Part shown: piece by piece, positions 29,512-38,380 of the stretch
Position numbering within the stretch: the first letter of the stretch is position 1
Layout: each line of letters starts with the position of its first letter
Source: Gemmatimonadetes bacterium 2013_60CM_65_52
GTDB taxonomy: Bacteria > Gemmatimonadota > Gemmatimonadetes > Gemmatimonadales > Gemmatimonadaceae
Assembly: GCA_002215645.1 (NCBI GenBank)
Contig: NGFI01000004.1
Span: 1 to 64,000 of the forward strand
DNA length: 64,000 nt
Direction of reading: 5' to 3'
The notes under the pieces: model-generated
The model's input: the letters and a program-made list of their open reading frames with translations, nothing else
The model's database searches: none
Told to the model about the DNA's origin: nothing
Made by a program: the position numbers and the translations under genes

Positions 29512-30347
29512 CGGGGCATTCGAAGGATGCATCCACGCAGGCGGTCGATGCCTACACGGCGGCGCAGGCCGCGCAGGATGCGGCGGTGGGTCACCGGACG
29601 CGCAGCTTCCGGTTGTGGCGCGGTGCGGACGGCAGCGGCTCGCTGCACGACTACGTCACCGAGACGAATGAAGGCATGGTCGTTCTCGACGCCGTGCATC
29701 AGATCCAGGCGGAGCAGGCAAACGATCTCGCGGTGCGCTGGAATTGCAAGGCGGGCAAGTGCGGCTCGTGCTCTGCAGAGATCAATGGGCAGCCCAAGCT
29801 CATGTGCATGACTCGCCTGGACGAGCTGCCGGACGACGAGCCCGTGACGGTGGAACCCATGCGTGCGTTTCCGCACGTGCGCGATCTCGTGACGGACGTC
29901 TCCTGGAATTACCGCGTGAAGCCGAAGATTCAGCGCTTCACGCCGCGGCCTCCGGATGCGCCCGACGGGACATGGCGAATCGACCAGCGCGACGTGGATC
30001 GCGTGCAGGAGTTTCGGAAGTGCATCGAGTGCTTCCTGTGCCAGGACGTCTGTCACGTGCTGCGCGACCATCACAAGCACGACGAGTTCATCGGGCCGCG
30101 TTACCTCGTCTACGCCGCCGCGCTGGAGATGCATCCGCTGGATGTGGCCGATCGCGTGACGCCGCTCAAGGAAGAGTTCGGGATCGGCTATTGCAACATC
30201 ACCAAGTGCTGCACCAAGGTCTGTCCGGAGCACATCACCATCACGGACAACGCGATCATTCCGCTCAAGGAGCGGGTGGTGGATCGGCACTTCGATCCGC
30301 TTCAGGCGTTGGTGCGGCTCGTACGGGGTCCGCAGAAGTCGCCATAG
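29508..30347 (+). CDS. sdhB: Succinate dehydrogenase/fumarate reductase iron-sulfur protein
   Basis: This 279-residue protein has an N-terminal [2Fe-2S] ferredoxin fold with CKAGKCGSCSAEING. Its C-terminal helical domain has CIECFLCQDVCHVLR and CNITKCCTKVCPEHI, the ligands for the 4Fe-4S and 3Fe-4S clusters. A 35-residue Ala/Gln-rich N-terminal stretch precedes the fold. It is the electron relay between SdhA and the membrane anchor. The sdhC-sdhA-sdhB order matches mycobacterial-type operons. Confidence 0.96.
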   Translation: MTGHSKDASTQAVDAYTAAQAAQDAAVGHRTRSFRLWRGADGSGSLHDYVTETNEGMVVLDAVHQIQAEQANDLAVRWNCKAGKCGSCSAEINGQPKLMCMTRLDELPDDEPVTVEPMRAFPHVRDLVTDVSWNYRVKPKIQRFTPRPPDAPDGTWRIDQRDVDRVQEFRKCIECFLCQDVCHVLRDHHKHDEFIGPRYLVYAAALEMHPLDVADRVTPLKEEFGIGYCNITKCCTKVCPEHITITDNAIIPLKERVVDRHFDPLQALVRLVRGPQKSP

Positions 30348-30357
30348 GAACCAGATC

Positions 30358-30867
30358 ATGCAGAAGACGACCGAGCTGAAGGCGATCTCGCGCGAGGCCA
30401 TTCCACGGGCGCTTCAGAAAGCGGAGCGGTACCGGCTCTTGAACCAGTCGTGGGCGACGGAGAGCATCTGCCAGGACGTCCTCGAGGCCGATCCGTCGCA
30501 TCAGCAAGCGCTCGTCATGCTGCTGCTGTCGCTCACGGATCAATTTGGCAGCGAGCCGCGCGAGCTCGCGCGCCGTGCGCGCGCGGTCCTGGCCCGGCTC
30601 GCCGACCCGTATCAGCGGCACTATTACGATGGCATCATCAGCGAGCGGCTTGGCCACGCGCAGCTCGCGCAGGGTGCGATGCATGCGGAAGCGATGGCGG
30701 AAGAGTCGCTCCGTGCCGCGATGCGGTCCTTCGAGCAGGCGGAAGCGCTGCGACAGCCGGGAAACGACGACGCGATTTTACGGTGGAATACATGCGTGCG
30801 CACGCTCGAGGGGCTTCGTGTCCACGAAGAGTCGGGAGAGCCGCACGAGCCGCAGTTCGGCGAGTAG
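30358..30867 (+). CDS. TPR-like helical protein of unknown function
   Basis: This 169-residue, mostly helical cytoplasmic protein (ALQKAERYRLLNQSWATES, ALVMLLLSLTD) resembles tetratricopeptide repeats. No family was recognised. It begins 10 nt after sdhB, so it is probably in the sdh transcript. A role in enzyme assembly is conceivable but not shown. Confidence 0.75.
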   Translation: MQKTTELKAISREAIPRALQKAERYRLLNQSWATESICQDVLEADPSHQQALVMLLLSLTDQFGSEPRELARRARAVLARLADPYQRHYYDGIISERLGHAQLAQGAMHAEAMAEESLRAAMRSFEQAEALRQPGNDDAILRWNTCVRTLEGLRVHEESGEPHEPQFGE

Positions 30868-30898
30868 ACGCGACACATCATTCACTCGGGGTATTCAC

Positions 30899-31393
30899 AT
30901 GCCCGCCGCCCGGACGACATCGGTCGAGGAGTATCTCCGCGGATTGCCCGCGGAACGGAGCGCGACCATTCGCGCCGTGCGTGACGTGGTGCTTCGCAAC
31001 CTCCCGCGCGGCTACGTCGAGGGAATGGAATACGGCATGATCTACTATCACGTGCCGCTCAGCCGGTATCCGGAGACATACAACGGACACCCGCTGTGTT
31101 ACGCCGGACTCGCCGCGCAGAAGAATTACTGCTCGCTCTATCTCATGGGCGTTTACGGCAACGCGACGACCGCCAAGGCGTTCCGTGAGGGTTTCGCACG
31201 CGAGGGAAAGAAGCTCGACATGGGCAAGTCGTGCGTGCGCTTCAAGACCGTCGATGATCTTCCGCTGACGGTCGTCGGTCAGGCCATTGCCGCCGTGCCC
31301 GTGGACGCATACATCGCGCTCTACGAGAAGTCGCGTCTCAAGACCAAGGCGGGACAGCGAAAGGCGGCAAAGAAGTCCACACGCCGCAAGTGA
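30899..31393 (+). CDS. DUF1801 (YdhG-like) protein
   Basis: This 164-residue protein begins with TTSVEEYLRGLPAERSATI and has EGMEYGMIYYHVP, the conserved DUF1801 core, followed by KKLDMGKSCVRFKTVDDLP. It ends in a Lys/Arg-rich tail. The family has no established function. The start codon at 30899 fits the family N-terminus. The stop codon overlaps the GTG of the next gene. Confidence 0.85.
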   Translation: MPAARTTSVEEYLRGLPAERSATIRAVRDVVLRNLPRGYVEGMEYGMIYYHVPLSRYPETYNGHPLCYAGLAAQKNYCSLYLMGVYGNATTAKAFREGFAREGKKLDMGKSCVRFKTVDDLPLTVVGQAIAAVPVDAYIALYEKSRLKTKAGQRKAAKKSTRRK

Positions 31394-33228
31394 TCGTGCG
31401 CCGGCGTATCGTTGCGCGGATGGCACTGTTGGCGTGCGTCGCCGCGGGATGTACCCGTGAAACCACGCCACCGCGCGACTCGGCTGCCGCAGCGACAGCA
31501 GGTGTTGCCGGAACGAGCATCGCTTCGCCACATGCGGGGCCCGCAGGCGAATGGCAGATGCCCGCCGGCGACTACTCGGCTTCGCGCTACAGCGCTCTCG
31601 ATCAGATCACACCCTCCAACGCGAAGAACCTGCACGCCGCGTGGACCTTCTCCACCGGCGTTCTCCGCGGGCACGAGGGGCAACCGCTGGTGATTGACAA
31701 CACGATGTACGTCGTGACGCCGTATCCGAACGTGGCATACGCGCTCGATCTCAAGACCGAGGGCCAGCCGCTCCGATGGAAGGTGCGGCCCGAGAACGCA
31801 CAGGCCGCGGTCGGCACCGCCTGCTGCGACGTCGTGAATCGCGGTGCGGCGTATGCCGATGGCAGAATCTTCTACAACCTGCTCGACGGACACACCATTG
31901 CCGTCGACGGCGTCACGGGGAAAGTCCTCTGGCGCACGACCATGGGCAATCTCGGCAAGGGCGAGACGATGACCATGGCGCCGCTCGTGGTGAAGGGAAA
32001 GGTGATCGTCGGCTCGAGCGGCGGAGAGATGGGTGTGCGCGGGTGGATTGCCGCGCTCGATGCGGCAACGGGCAAACAGCTCTGGCGTTCATACAACGTC
32101 GGCCCGGATGCGGACGTCAAGGCGGGCGCGCGCTTTCACCCGTTCTACGGCGGCAGAGACGCGAGCCGCAATCAGGGTGCGTCGACTTGGCCGGGCACCA
32201 CCTACATGCAGGGCGGCGGCACCGTATGGGGATGGCTCACGTATGATCCGGAGCTGAACCTCGTCTACCACGGCACGTCCAACCCCGGCCCGTGGAATGG
32301 CAAGCAGCGCCCCGGAGACAACAAGTGGAGCGCGTCGATCATCGCCCGTGACGCGGACACCGGCGAGATGATCTGGGCGTATCAGCCCACACCACACGAC
32401 GTGTGGGACTATGACGCCGTCAACGAGAACATCCTGGTGGACCTCCCCATCGGCGGGCGCACGCGCAAGGCGCTCGTGCACTTCGATCGCAATGGGTTCG
32501 CCTATACGATGGACCGCGCGACGGGCGAGGTGATTCTCGCGAAGCCCTTCGTCCCCATGAATTGGAGCACGGGCGTCGATCTGCATACGGGACGTCCGCA
32601 GCTCAACCCCGAGAAGACACCGTTCCTTGGAAAAAAGGTGTCGTTCATCTGCCCGAGCCTCGAGGGAGGAAAGAATCAGCAGCCCGCCGCATTTTCGCCC
32701 GCGACGGGCCTGTTCTACGTTCCGACGAACAACCTCTGCATGGACTTCGAGGCGCGAGAGGTCTCGTATATCCCCGGCACACCGTACATCGGCGCCAACG
32801 CACCCGAGGTGGGTGGGCCCGGCGGATATCGCGGCGAGTTCATCGCGTGGGACGCGACGGTAGGACGAAAGGTGTGGGGGATCAAGGAGCCCTACCCGGT
32901 GTGGGGAGGCGCGCTCGCAACGAAGGGCAACGTGGTCTTCTACGGCACACTCGACGGCTGGTTCAAGGTCGTGGATGCGCGGAGCGGCGCGCTCTTGTGG
33001 AAGTTCAAGGTGGGCTCGGGCGTGGTGGGCAATCCAGTCACATATATCGGTCCCGATGGAAAGCAGTACGTGGCCATCTACGCTGGAATCGGCGGCGACA
33101 TGGGCTTGCTCATCGCCGGCGACGTCGCCGCCAACCTGCCGTACGACGTGCGGGAGCGCGGCACGACGCTTCCCGATCTTTCACGCTGGACCTCGTGGGG
33201 CGGAATGCTGTTCGTGTTCTCGCTGTAG
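31390..33228 (+). CDS. PQQ-dependent alcohol dehydrogenase, lanthanide-type motif
   Basis: This 612-residue quinoprotein has an exported N-terminus: Arg-rich start, hydrophobic stretch, lipobox-like VAAGC at about 17-21. It has an eight-bladed PQQ propeller with adjacent cysteines in GTACCDVV, the ring disulfide of quinoprotein alcohol dehydrogenases. The catalytic region is WDYDAVNE, with D340 and D342. The second Asp is the extra ligand seen in lanthanide-dependent XoxF/ExaF enzymes; calcium MxaF types have Ala. It oxidises a primary alcohol in the periplasm; the substrate is not determined. The GTG start overlaps the DUF1801 stop. The cytochrome c that follows is the likely electron acceptor. 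Confidence 0.9.
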   Translation: MIVRRRIVARMALLACVAAGCTRETTPPRDSAAAATAGVAGTSIASPHAGPAGEWQMPAGDYSASRYSALDQITPSNAKNLHAAWTFSTGVLRGHEGQPLVIDNTMYVVTPYPNVAYALDLKTEGQPLRWKVRPENAQAAVGTACCDVVNRGAAYADGRIFYNLLDGHTIAVDGVTGKVLWRTTMGNLGKGETMTMAPLVVKGKVIVGSSGGEMGVRGWIAALDAATGKQLWRSYNVGPDADVKAGARFHPFYGGRDASRNQGASTWPGTTYMQGGGTVWGWLTYDPELNLVYHGTSNPGPWNGKQRPGDNKWSASIIARDADTGEMIWAYQPTPHDVWDYDAVNENILVDLPIGGRTRKALVHFDRNGFAYTMDRATGEVILAKPFVPMNWSTGVDLHTGRPQLNPEKTPFLGKKVSFICPSLEGGKNQQPAAFSPATGLFYVPTNNLCMDFEAREVSYIPGTPYIGANAPEVGGPGGYRGEFIAWDATVGRKVWGIKEPYPVWGGALATKGNVVFYGTLDGWFKVVDARSGALLWKFKVGSGVVGNPVTYIGPDGKQYVAIYAGIGGDMGLLIAGDVAANLPYDVRERGTTLPDLSRWTSWGGMLFVFSL

Positions 33229-33233
33229 AGAGA

Positions 33234-33761
33234 ATGAGGCGTCTCATGCGTATGTCATTGGTCGTCTGCGCCCTTCTGTTCGGCACGGTGGTCGAAGGCT
33301 GCGCGAGTGACTCGCGTGCCGAGTCGGCGAAGCAGCGGCCGGCACAATCCGCGCAGGACCTCGCGGGGCGCTTCGTCTCGCACGCCGAGCACATTCAGCC
33401 CGGCGGCGTCGCGCCATTTCGCGGGTTACAGCTCGTCAATCCGCACGACGGCGACGCGAAGGCACTCGCCACGGGCGCGAAGCTGTTCGTCGCCTACAAT
33501 TGCGTGGACTGTCACGGTGCCGACGGCAGTGGAGCGATGGGCCCAAGCTTGGCGGATGGGCGCTGGCACTTCGGTGGTACCGCGGCGGAAGTCTTCGAGT
33601 CCATCTATCAGGGACGCCCGGAGGGCATGCCCGCCTGGGGGTCGCTCATCTCCGATGATCAGATCTGGATGCTGGTCTCGTACGTCCGCTCGCTCGAAGC
33701 AGGGAAGGACGTGACCTCGGAGAATTTCGGCGGCAAGACGGTGGAGCGCTCGGGCCACTGA
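33234..33761 (+). CDS. Lipid-anchored class I cytochrome c
   Basis: This 175-residue protein has a signal ending in the lipobox-like VVEGC near residue 23, then a class I c-type domain with heme site CVDCH and the distal Met in EGMPAWG. It begins 5 nt after the PQQ dehydrogenase and very likely accepts its electrons. Three ATGs (33234, 33246, 33252) are in frame; the first was kept. It is convergent with tamB. Confidence 0.9.
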   Translation: MRRLMRMSLVVCALLFGTVVEGCASDSRAESAKQRPAQSAQDLAGRFVSHAEHIQPGGVAPFRGLQLVNPHDGDAKALATGAKLFVAYNCVDCHGADGSGAMGPSLADGRWHFGGTAAEVFESIYQGRPEGMPAWGSLISDDQIWMLVSYVRSLEAGKDVTSENFGGKTVERSGH

Positions 33762-33769
33762 TCACGCGC

Positions 33770-36700
33770 TCAGAACCGCCACTCCCTGATGATGAACGCG
33801 CCGAGCTGCGCGCTCGATCGGTAGGTCTGGCCAACGAGCGTCGGTGGATCGAGCAGATAGCGCGGGCTCAACGACACCTCGAAGCGGTAGCCCTTCGACG
33901 TCCGCTGCGTGAACGAGGCGCCGAGAATGGTGCACGAGCTGTTCTGCGAGCGTCCGCTGCCGCACGCAAAGATGCCGGGCGTCGTCACGATGCTCACGAA
34001 GGTGGACGGATTGACGTAGCGTCCCGCCTCGATCTCGGTGCCCTTGAGGAACTGATTGAATCCTCCCTGGCTCTGCGACACGGGGATGTCGCCGGGCGTG
34101 ATGTTGAAGACGTCCACGCCGAGCGATCTCGCGGCACTGCCCTTGATCTCGTCGAGCGATACGCCGAGTGCCACGCCGGCCAGACGTGAGCCGGCTACGC
34201 TGAGGAGATTGCCCTGCTGGCCGCCCAACGACGTCTGGTTGAACTGCAAGAGCGTCGCCGAGCTCTCGCCGAAGGCGAGATAGCTCAACAGATCGCTCTG
34301 TGAGAGCGCCGGCTGTGCGTCGCTCTCGAGCGAGATCCGTGGCGTCTCGACCGTGCCTCCGATGATCACGCGAATGTTCGTCACCCCCTGCGGCTGCTTC
34401 ACCTGATATTCGGCGGTGATCTGCAGCGTGGGATTGAGATCCGGTGTGCCGATGAACAGGGCCGTTCCCCGCTTGATCTGAAAGCGCTTGCTGAGGAACG
34501 TGTATTCACCGCGGTCCGTGTCCAACGCGCCGGTCAGCGTCAGTGCATCACCGAGCGCGTGCACCTGCATCGGGCCGTCGGTGAAGATCTCCACGTTGGC
34601 GTCGCGCGAGCGCACCCACGTGTCGTGCTGCACGATCAGGTCGACGTCGACCCGAAGATTCTTGAACAGGCGCGACTCGGCCGGAAAGAGCTCGCGCTGC
34701 ACGGTCACCGATGTGTCCACCACGCTGAAGAGCGAGGGATCGCCCGCACCGATGATCTTCTTGCCTCGCGAATCCGGTATGTAGAGAACGCCGTGCACCA
34801 CGGTCAGTTGTCCGCTCGCATACGGGCTGCCGAATGCACCCGTGAGCCGGAGGTTCGCCGTCGCGTGGACCTCGCCCATGTCGTTGTTGATCAACTGTGC
34901 ATCGACCGCGTTGAGCGACAGGTCGAACGCCGGCTCGCGCCAGTTTCCGACCGCGACGACGCCGGCCAGCCGCACCGGTCCATTGGCGACACCAGCGATG
35001 GAATCCACGAACACCGTGTCTCGAAGCATGCGCACGGAGCCATTCACATGCTGCATGAAGGTCCCGGTGGACGTGAGCCGGAACTGGATGTCGCTGAGCG
35101 CGACGTTTCCGGCCAGTGTCGGTCGTTTCAGCGAACCGGCCGCTGTCACCGTGCCCCGTGCCGTGCCGGCAACGTCCGTTACGAGCGACGTGAACTGCGG
35201 AATGAGCGATAGTGGCAGGCTGTCCGAACCGAACGTCGCGTGAATCGGCAGGTCGAGCAGTCGCGATCCGGTCACACCCGAGAGTCTGAGATCGATGGGT
35301 ATCGTGCCGTTCACGCTCGCGACGAGCTTGCCCGTGGAGTCCGCGGCGCGGGCATCGGTCGTGAGCTCACGGTTGGCGTAGCGGAACGTGCCGTGAAGCT
35401 CCGGCACCGGCGTCGCGTTGTACGTGCCATGCGCGAAATCGAGCGCGCCGGTGACGCGCGGATCCTCCGCCGTCCCCGTCACGTGCGCGTTGAGATCGAG
35501 CCGCCCGGTCACCGGCAGATCGCTCTGCAACAGCTCGGCGACATTCTCCACGGCGAAATCCGTGACATCGAGGTCGAAGTTCGCCACACCCTTCGTAGGC
35601 AGAAGACCGTTCGCGTAGATGCGGCGATTCGGCCCGTTTCGCAGCTCGAAGTTGACGACCTCGATACCCTGCGTGCCCCAGTGGACCACCGACGGATGCG
35701 TCGAGCGCCAGGCCGTGGTGTCGAAGCGCAGCGTGACGTCGGCGAGACGCAGATCGCTGCGCGCCTTGTCGAGCGTGAAATCACCGTCCAGGGAATACGA
35801 GCGCAGACCGCCCTGGCGAACGCGAAGTGCGACGCTCCCGCTGGGAGCGAGATAGTGGACGGTCCCCGTGAGGCTGTCGAAGGCGAACCCGAACGCGCTC
35901 ACCGTGTCCGCGTTCACCGTCGTTTCGAGCGCCGATGATTTCGTGCGCGCATCGGTCCACGCGTACGTTGCCGAGAGATGCCGCGCCGCGTTGCCACGCA
36001 CGATCAAACCCTTTGCGGTCGCCGTGCCGCGCAGCGAGAACTGGTCGATCGAGCCCGTGATCGTGCCACTGGCACGCACCGCACCGCCGAGCAAGTTCCT
36101 TGGTATCGCTTGGGGCGTGTCCGCGGGCACGCGCAGCGTCACCGGCGGCGCATTCGCGACCGCGCGCTTCACCTCCGTCTCCTGCGCCACGCGCGCCGAG
36201 TCGGCACGCGCCTTCAGCAGTGCCTCGAATGCAGCGCGTGGGCGTGGCATGAAGGGCGTGGTATCCGCCGGATTGCCGCCTGGAATGAACCGCGCGATGG
36301 TCGCGAGCGAATCGACGGCGACTGAATACGTGAGCGTTCCGGCGTGCTTCGCATCCATGCCGATCTGTCCCGAGACGTCGATGGTGTCCGCCCGGGCTGC
36401 CACCACGCGCGCACGCTGAATCGTGGCCAAGCCTCGCCCGATCTGCGCTCGCAGCGATACCGAATCCACTCCGATCGTGTCCATGGACGACGCGCCGAGC
36501 TCTAGTGCGACGTCTGCAAACATCGTTGCGGGCTTGAATCCGCGTCCCCGTGCTCGCCCACTTCCCGACAGCGACGTCACGGGACCGCCCACGAGCACTC
36601 GGCTCATGTTCAGCGCCGTCGCGTCGGCAACGACGTCGTACCCCAGCTCCTTCGAAAGAAAATCGACGGTACCGCGAATGGCGATCTGCCCGCCGCCCTG

Positions 36701-38380
36701 AACGCTCGCGCGAGTATCCACGCGCAAGGCATCGATGGGGCCGTGCGCGTGGATCGGACCAGTCGCATAACCCTTGAGCGGAAGTGAGGGAGCGAACTTC
36801 GTCAACTCGGCTAGGGCGACAGGACGTGCGTCGACGTCGAGATCGAGCGTCTGACGGCCAACCGTGTGCGCCGACGCGGTGCCGACCGCATGTGACACGT
36901 TCTTGCCGTCCTGATGCACGATGTCGACGCTGGTGAAACGAAGCTGAGAATCGCCAGATCCGTTCAACGTCGCCACGCCGGTGAGCGTTCCGCCAACCGG
37001 CAACGTGGGAAAGATCAGTTTCACGAGATCGATCTGCAGTGGCTCCACGCGAACGTGTAGATCGCTCGCGCTCACCACAACCTTTGGCCCCTGCTGCACG
37101 AAGCCTGCGACGCCGGATGCAAATATCCGGCTGCGGCCGCGGTTGTACGCGTCGAACGTGACGTCCGACGAGCCGAGGCGAAGCCGCTTGAAGGTGCCCG
37201 CGAACTGCGCGCGCCCTGCGAGGACTCCCTGTCGTGGAACCTTGAATCCGGGCGAGAGCTCCTCGAGCAGACGCGTCGTGACGCCCGTGAAGTGCACGTT
37301 CGCATCGTGAAAGAACACGGTATCGGCAATCGTGACGCCGACGTCGCCGAGTACGTGAGCGGTGCCGGTGACGACGTTCGCTCGACGGATGACGTAGTCC
37401 TGCGTCGCGCCCTTCCACGTCTGCACGAGGAGGAACGTGCCGCCCCCACTGTCCGGAAGGTGCGGATACAGCCACTTGAAATCGTGGAACGTCGCTGGAT
37501 TCGCGTTCAGCGCGAGCTTCATGTCGCCGTTGTTGAGGTTGTACACGCCGTCGCCCGACAGCGCGCTGTGCGGGAGGCGCGCGGCCGCTCCCTTCCACCA
37601 GAGCGAGTCGTCGTTGAAGTCGAAGTTGCCCGTCAACCCAATCACATGCGCCGCGGGCGGCCTGAAGGGAAACGCATCGGTAGCGAGCGCGGAGACTTGA
37701 AGAAAGCGATTCGGATACACCGGATCGGCCCAGCGAATGAACGGCAACGTCGCGCTCAGTCGCTCCACGGTGACCACCTTCTGAAATCCTCCAGGGACGC
37801 GCGTTACATAGAGGCGAGAACCCGCACTGAGGACGTCGGCAATGATGCTGTCGCGCGCGCGCGCGGTAACGCCGGTCCGCGGTGACCACGGCGATCGAAC
37901 GGTGACGCTCCCGTTCATCACCCGCACATTGGTGAGCCGGACCCAGTCGCCCCAACCGCGCGAGGTGTCGCCCGGAGCCTTCTTCGGCGGCACGGGCCAG
38001 AGAATGCGATAGTTCCACTCGCCGCCGGGAAGGCGCGCCGCCACGAGATCGGGGTGGTACAGCACGACGTCGCTGAAGTCGAGCCGCTGCGAGAAGAAGC
38101 TCCGGATGACATAGCGGCCCGAGATGGAATCCGCCGTGAGAAAGGGATGGCCGGCGCTGTCGGTGATCGACACGCGCACGAGCGTCCCGCCGCTGAGCAG
38201 ATTGCCGTGGATCTCCGCCACGCGCACGACGCCGTGTGTCTGCCCTTGAAGGATGCTCACGAGATACCCGAGCGAGCGCCGCCGTCCCACACTCGTGTTC
38301 GTGAGCGTCCAGACGACCACGATTCCCAGGATCGCCACAACGCCCAGGACGACGAGCAGGCGGAGCAGGCGACGGATCAT
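33770..38380 (-). CDS. tamB: TamB-like translocation/assembly protein (AsmA-like)
   Basis: This very large protein (about 1536 residues) has one N-terminal membrane anchor (MIRRLLRLLVVLGVVAI) followed by long beta-helical repeats. The C-terminal DUF490 domain carries ADY-like strands, GKKIIGAGDPSLFS and a last strand ending FIIREWRF. TamB bridges the two membranes and moves lipids or outer-membrane proteins. The start is ATG at 38380, sharing one base with the stop of the Omp85 gene (TGATG). The frame continues upstream, but only as shadow of that gene. Confidence 0.9.
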   Translation of the reverse strand: MIRRLLRLLVVLGVVAILGIVVVWTLTNTSVGRRRSLGYLVSILQGQTHGVVRVAEIHGNLLSGGTLVRVSITDSAGHPFLTADSISGRYVIRSFFSQRLDFSDVVLYHPDLVAARLPGGEWNYRILWPVPPKKAPGDTSRGWGDWVRLTNVRVMNGSVTVRSPWSPRTGVTARARDSIIADVLSAGSRLYVTRVPGGFQKVVTVERLSATLPFIRWADPVYPNRFLQVSALATDAFPFRPPAAHVIGLTGNFDFNDDSLWWKGAAARLPHSALSGDGVYNLNNGDMKLALNANPATFHDFKWLYPHLPDSGGGTFLLVQTWKGATQDYVIRRANVVTGTAHVLGDVGVTIADTVFFHDANVHFTGVTTRLLEELSPGFKVPRQGVLAGRAQFAGTFKRLRLGSSDVTFDAYNRGRSRIFASGVAGFVQQGPKVVVSASDLHVRVEPLQIDLVKLIFPTLPVGGTLTGVATLNGSGDSQLRFTSVDIVHQDGKNVSHAVGTASAHTVGRQTLDLDVDARPVALAELTKFAPSLPLKGYATGPIHAHGPIDALRVDTRASVQGGGQIAIRGTVDFLSKELGYDVVADATALNMSRVLVGGPVTSLSGSGRARGRGFKPATMFADVALELGASSMDTIGVDSVSLRAQIGRGLATIQRARVVAARADTIDVSGQIGMDAKHAGTLTYSVAVDSLATIARFIPGGNPADTTPFMPRPRAAFEALLKARADSARVAQETEVKRAVANAPPVTLRVPADTPQAIPRNLLGGAVRASGTITGSIDQFSLRGTATAKGLIVRGNAARHLSATYAWTDARTKSSALETTVNADTVSAFGFAFDSLTGTVHYLAPSGSVALRVRQGGLRSYSLDGDFTLDKARSDLRLADVTLRFDTTAWRSTHPSVVHWGTQGIEVVNFELRNGPNRRIYANGLLPTKGVANFDLDVTDFAVENVAELLQSDLPVTGRLDLNAHVTGTAEDPRVTGALDFAHGTYNATPVPELHGTFRYANRELTTDARAADSTGKLVASVNGTIPIDLRLSGVTGSRLLDLPIHATFGSDSLPLSLIPQFTSLVTDVAGTARGTVTAAGSLKRPTLAGNVALSDIQFRLTSTGTFMQHVNGSVRMLRDTVFVDSIAGVANGPVRLAGVVAVGNWREPAFDLSLNAVDAQLINNDMGEVHATANLRLTGAFGSPYASGQLTVVHGVLYIPDSRGKKIIGAGDPSLFSVVDTSVTVQRELFPAESRLFKNLRVDVDLIVQHDTWVRSRDANVEIFTDGPMQVHALGDALTLTGALDTDRGEYTFLSKRFQIKRGTALFIGTPDLNPTLQITAEYQVKQPQGVTNIRVIIGGTVETPRISLESDAQPALSQSDLLSYLAFGESSATLLQFNQTSLGGQQGNLLSVAGSRLAGVALGVSLDEIKGSAARSLGVDVFNITPGDIPVSQSQGGFNQFLKGTEIEAGRYVNPSTFVSIVTTPGIFACGSGRSQNSSCTILGASFTQRTSKGYRFEVSLSPRYLLDPPTLVGQTYRSSAQLGAFIIREWRF

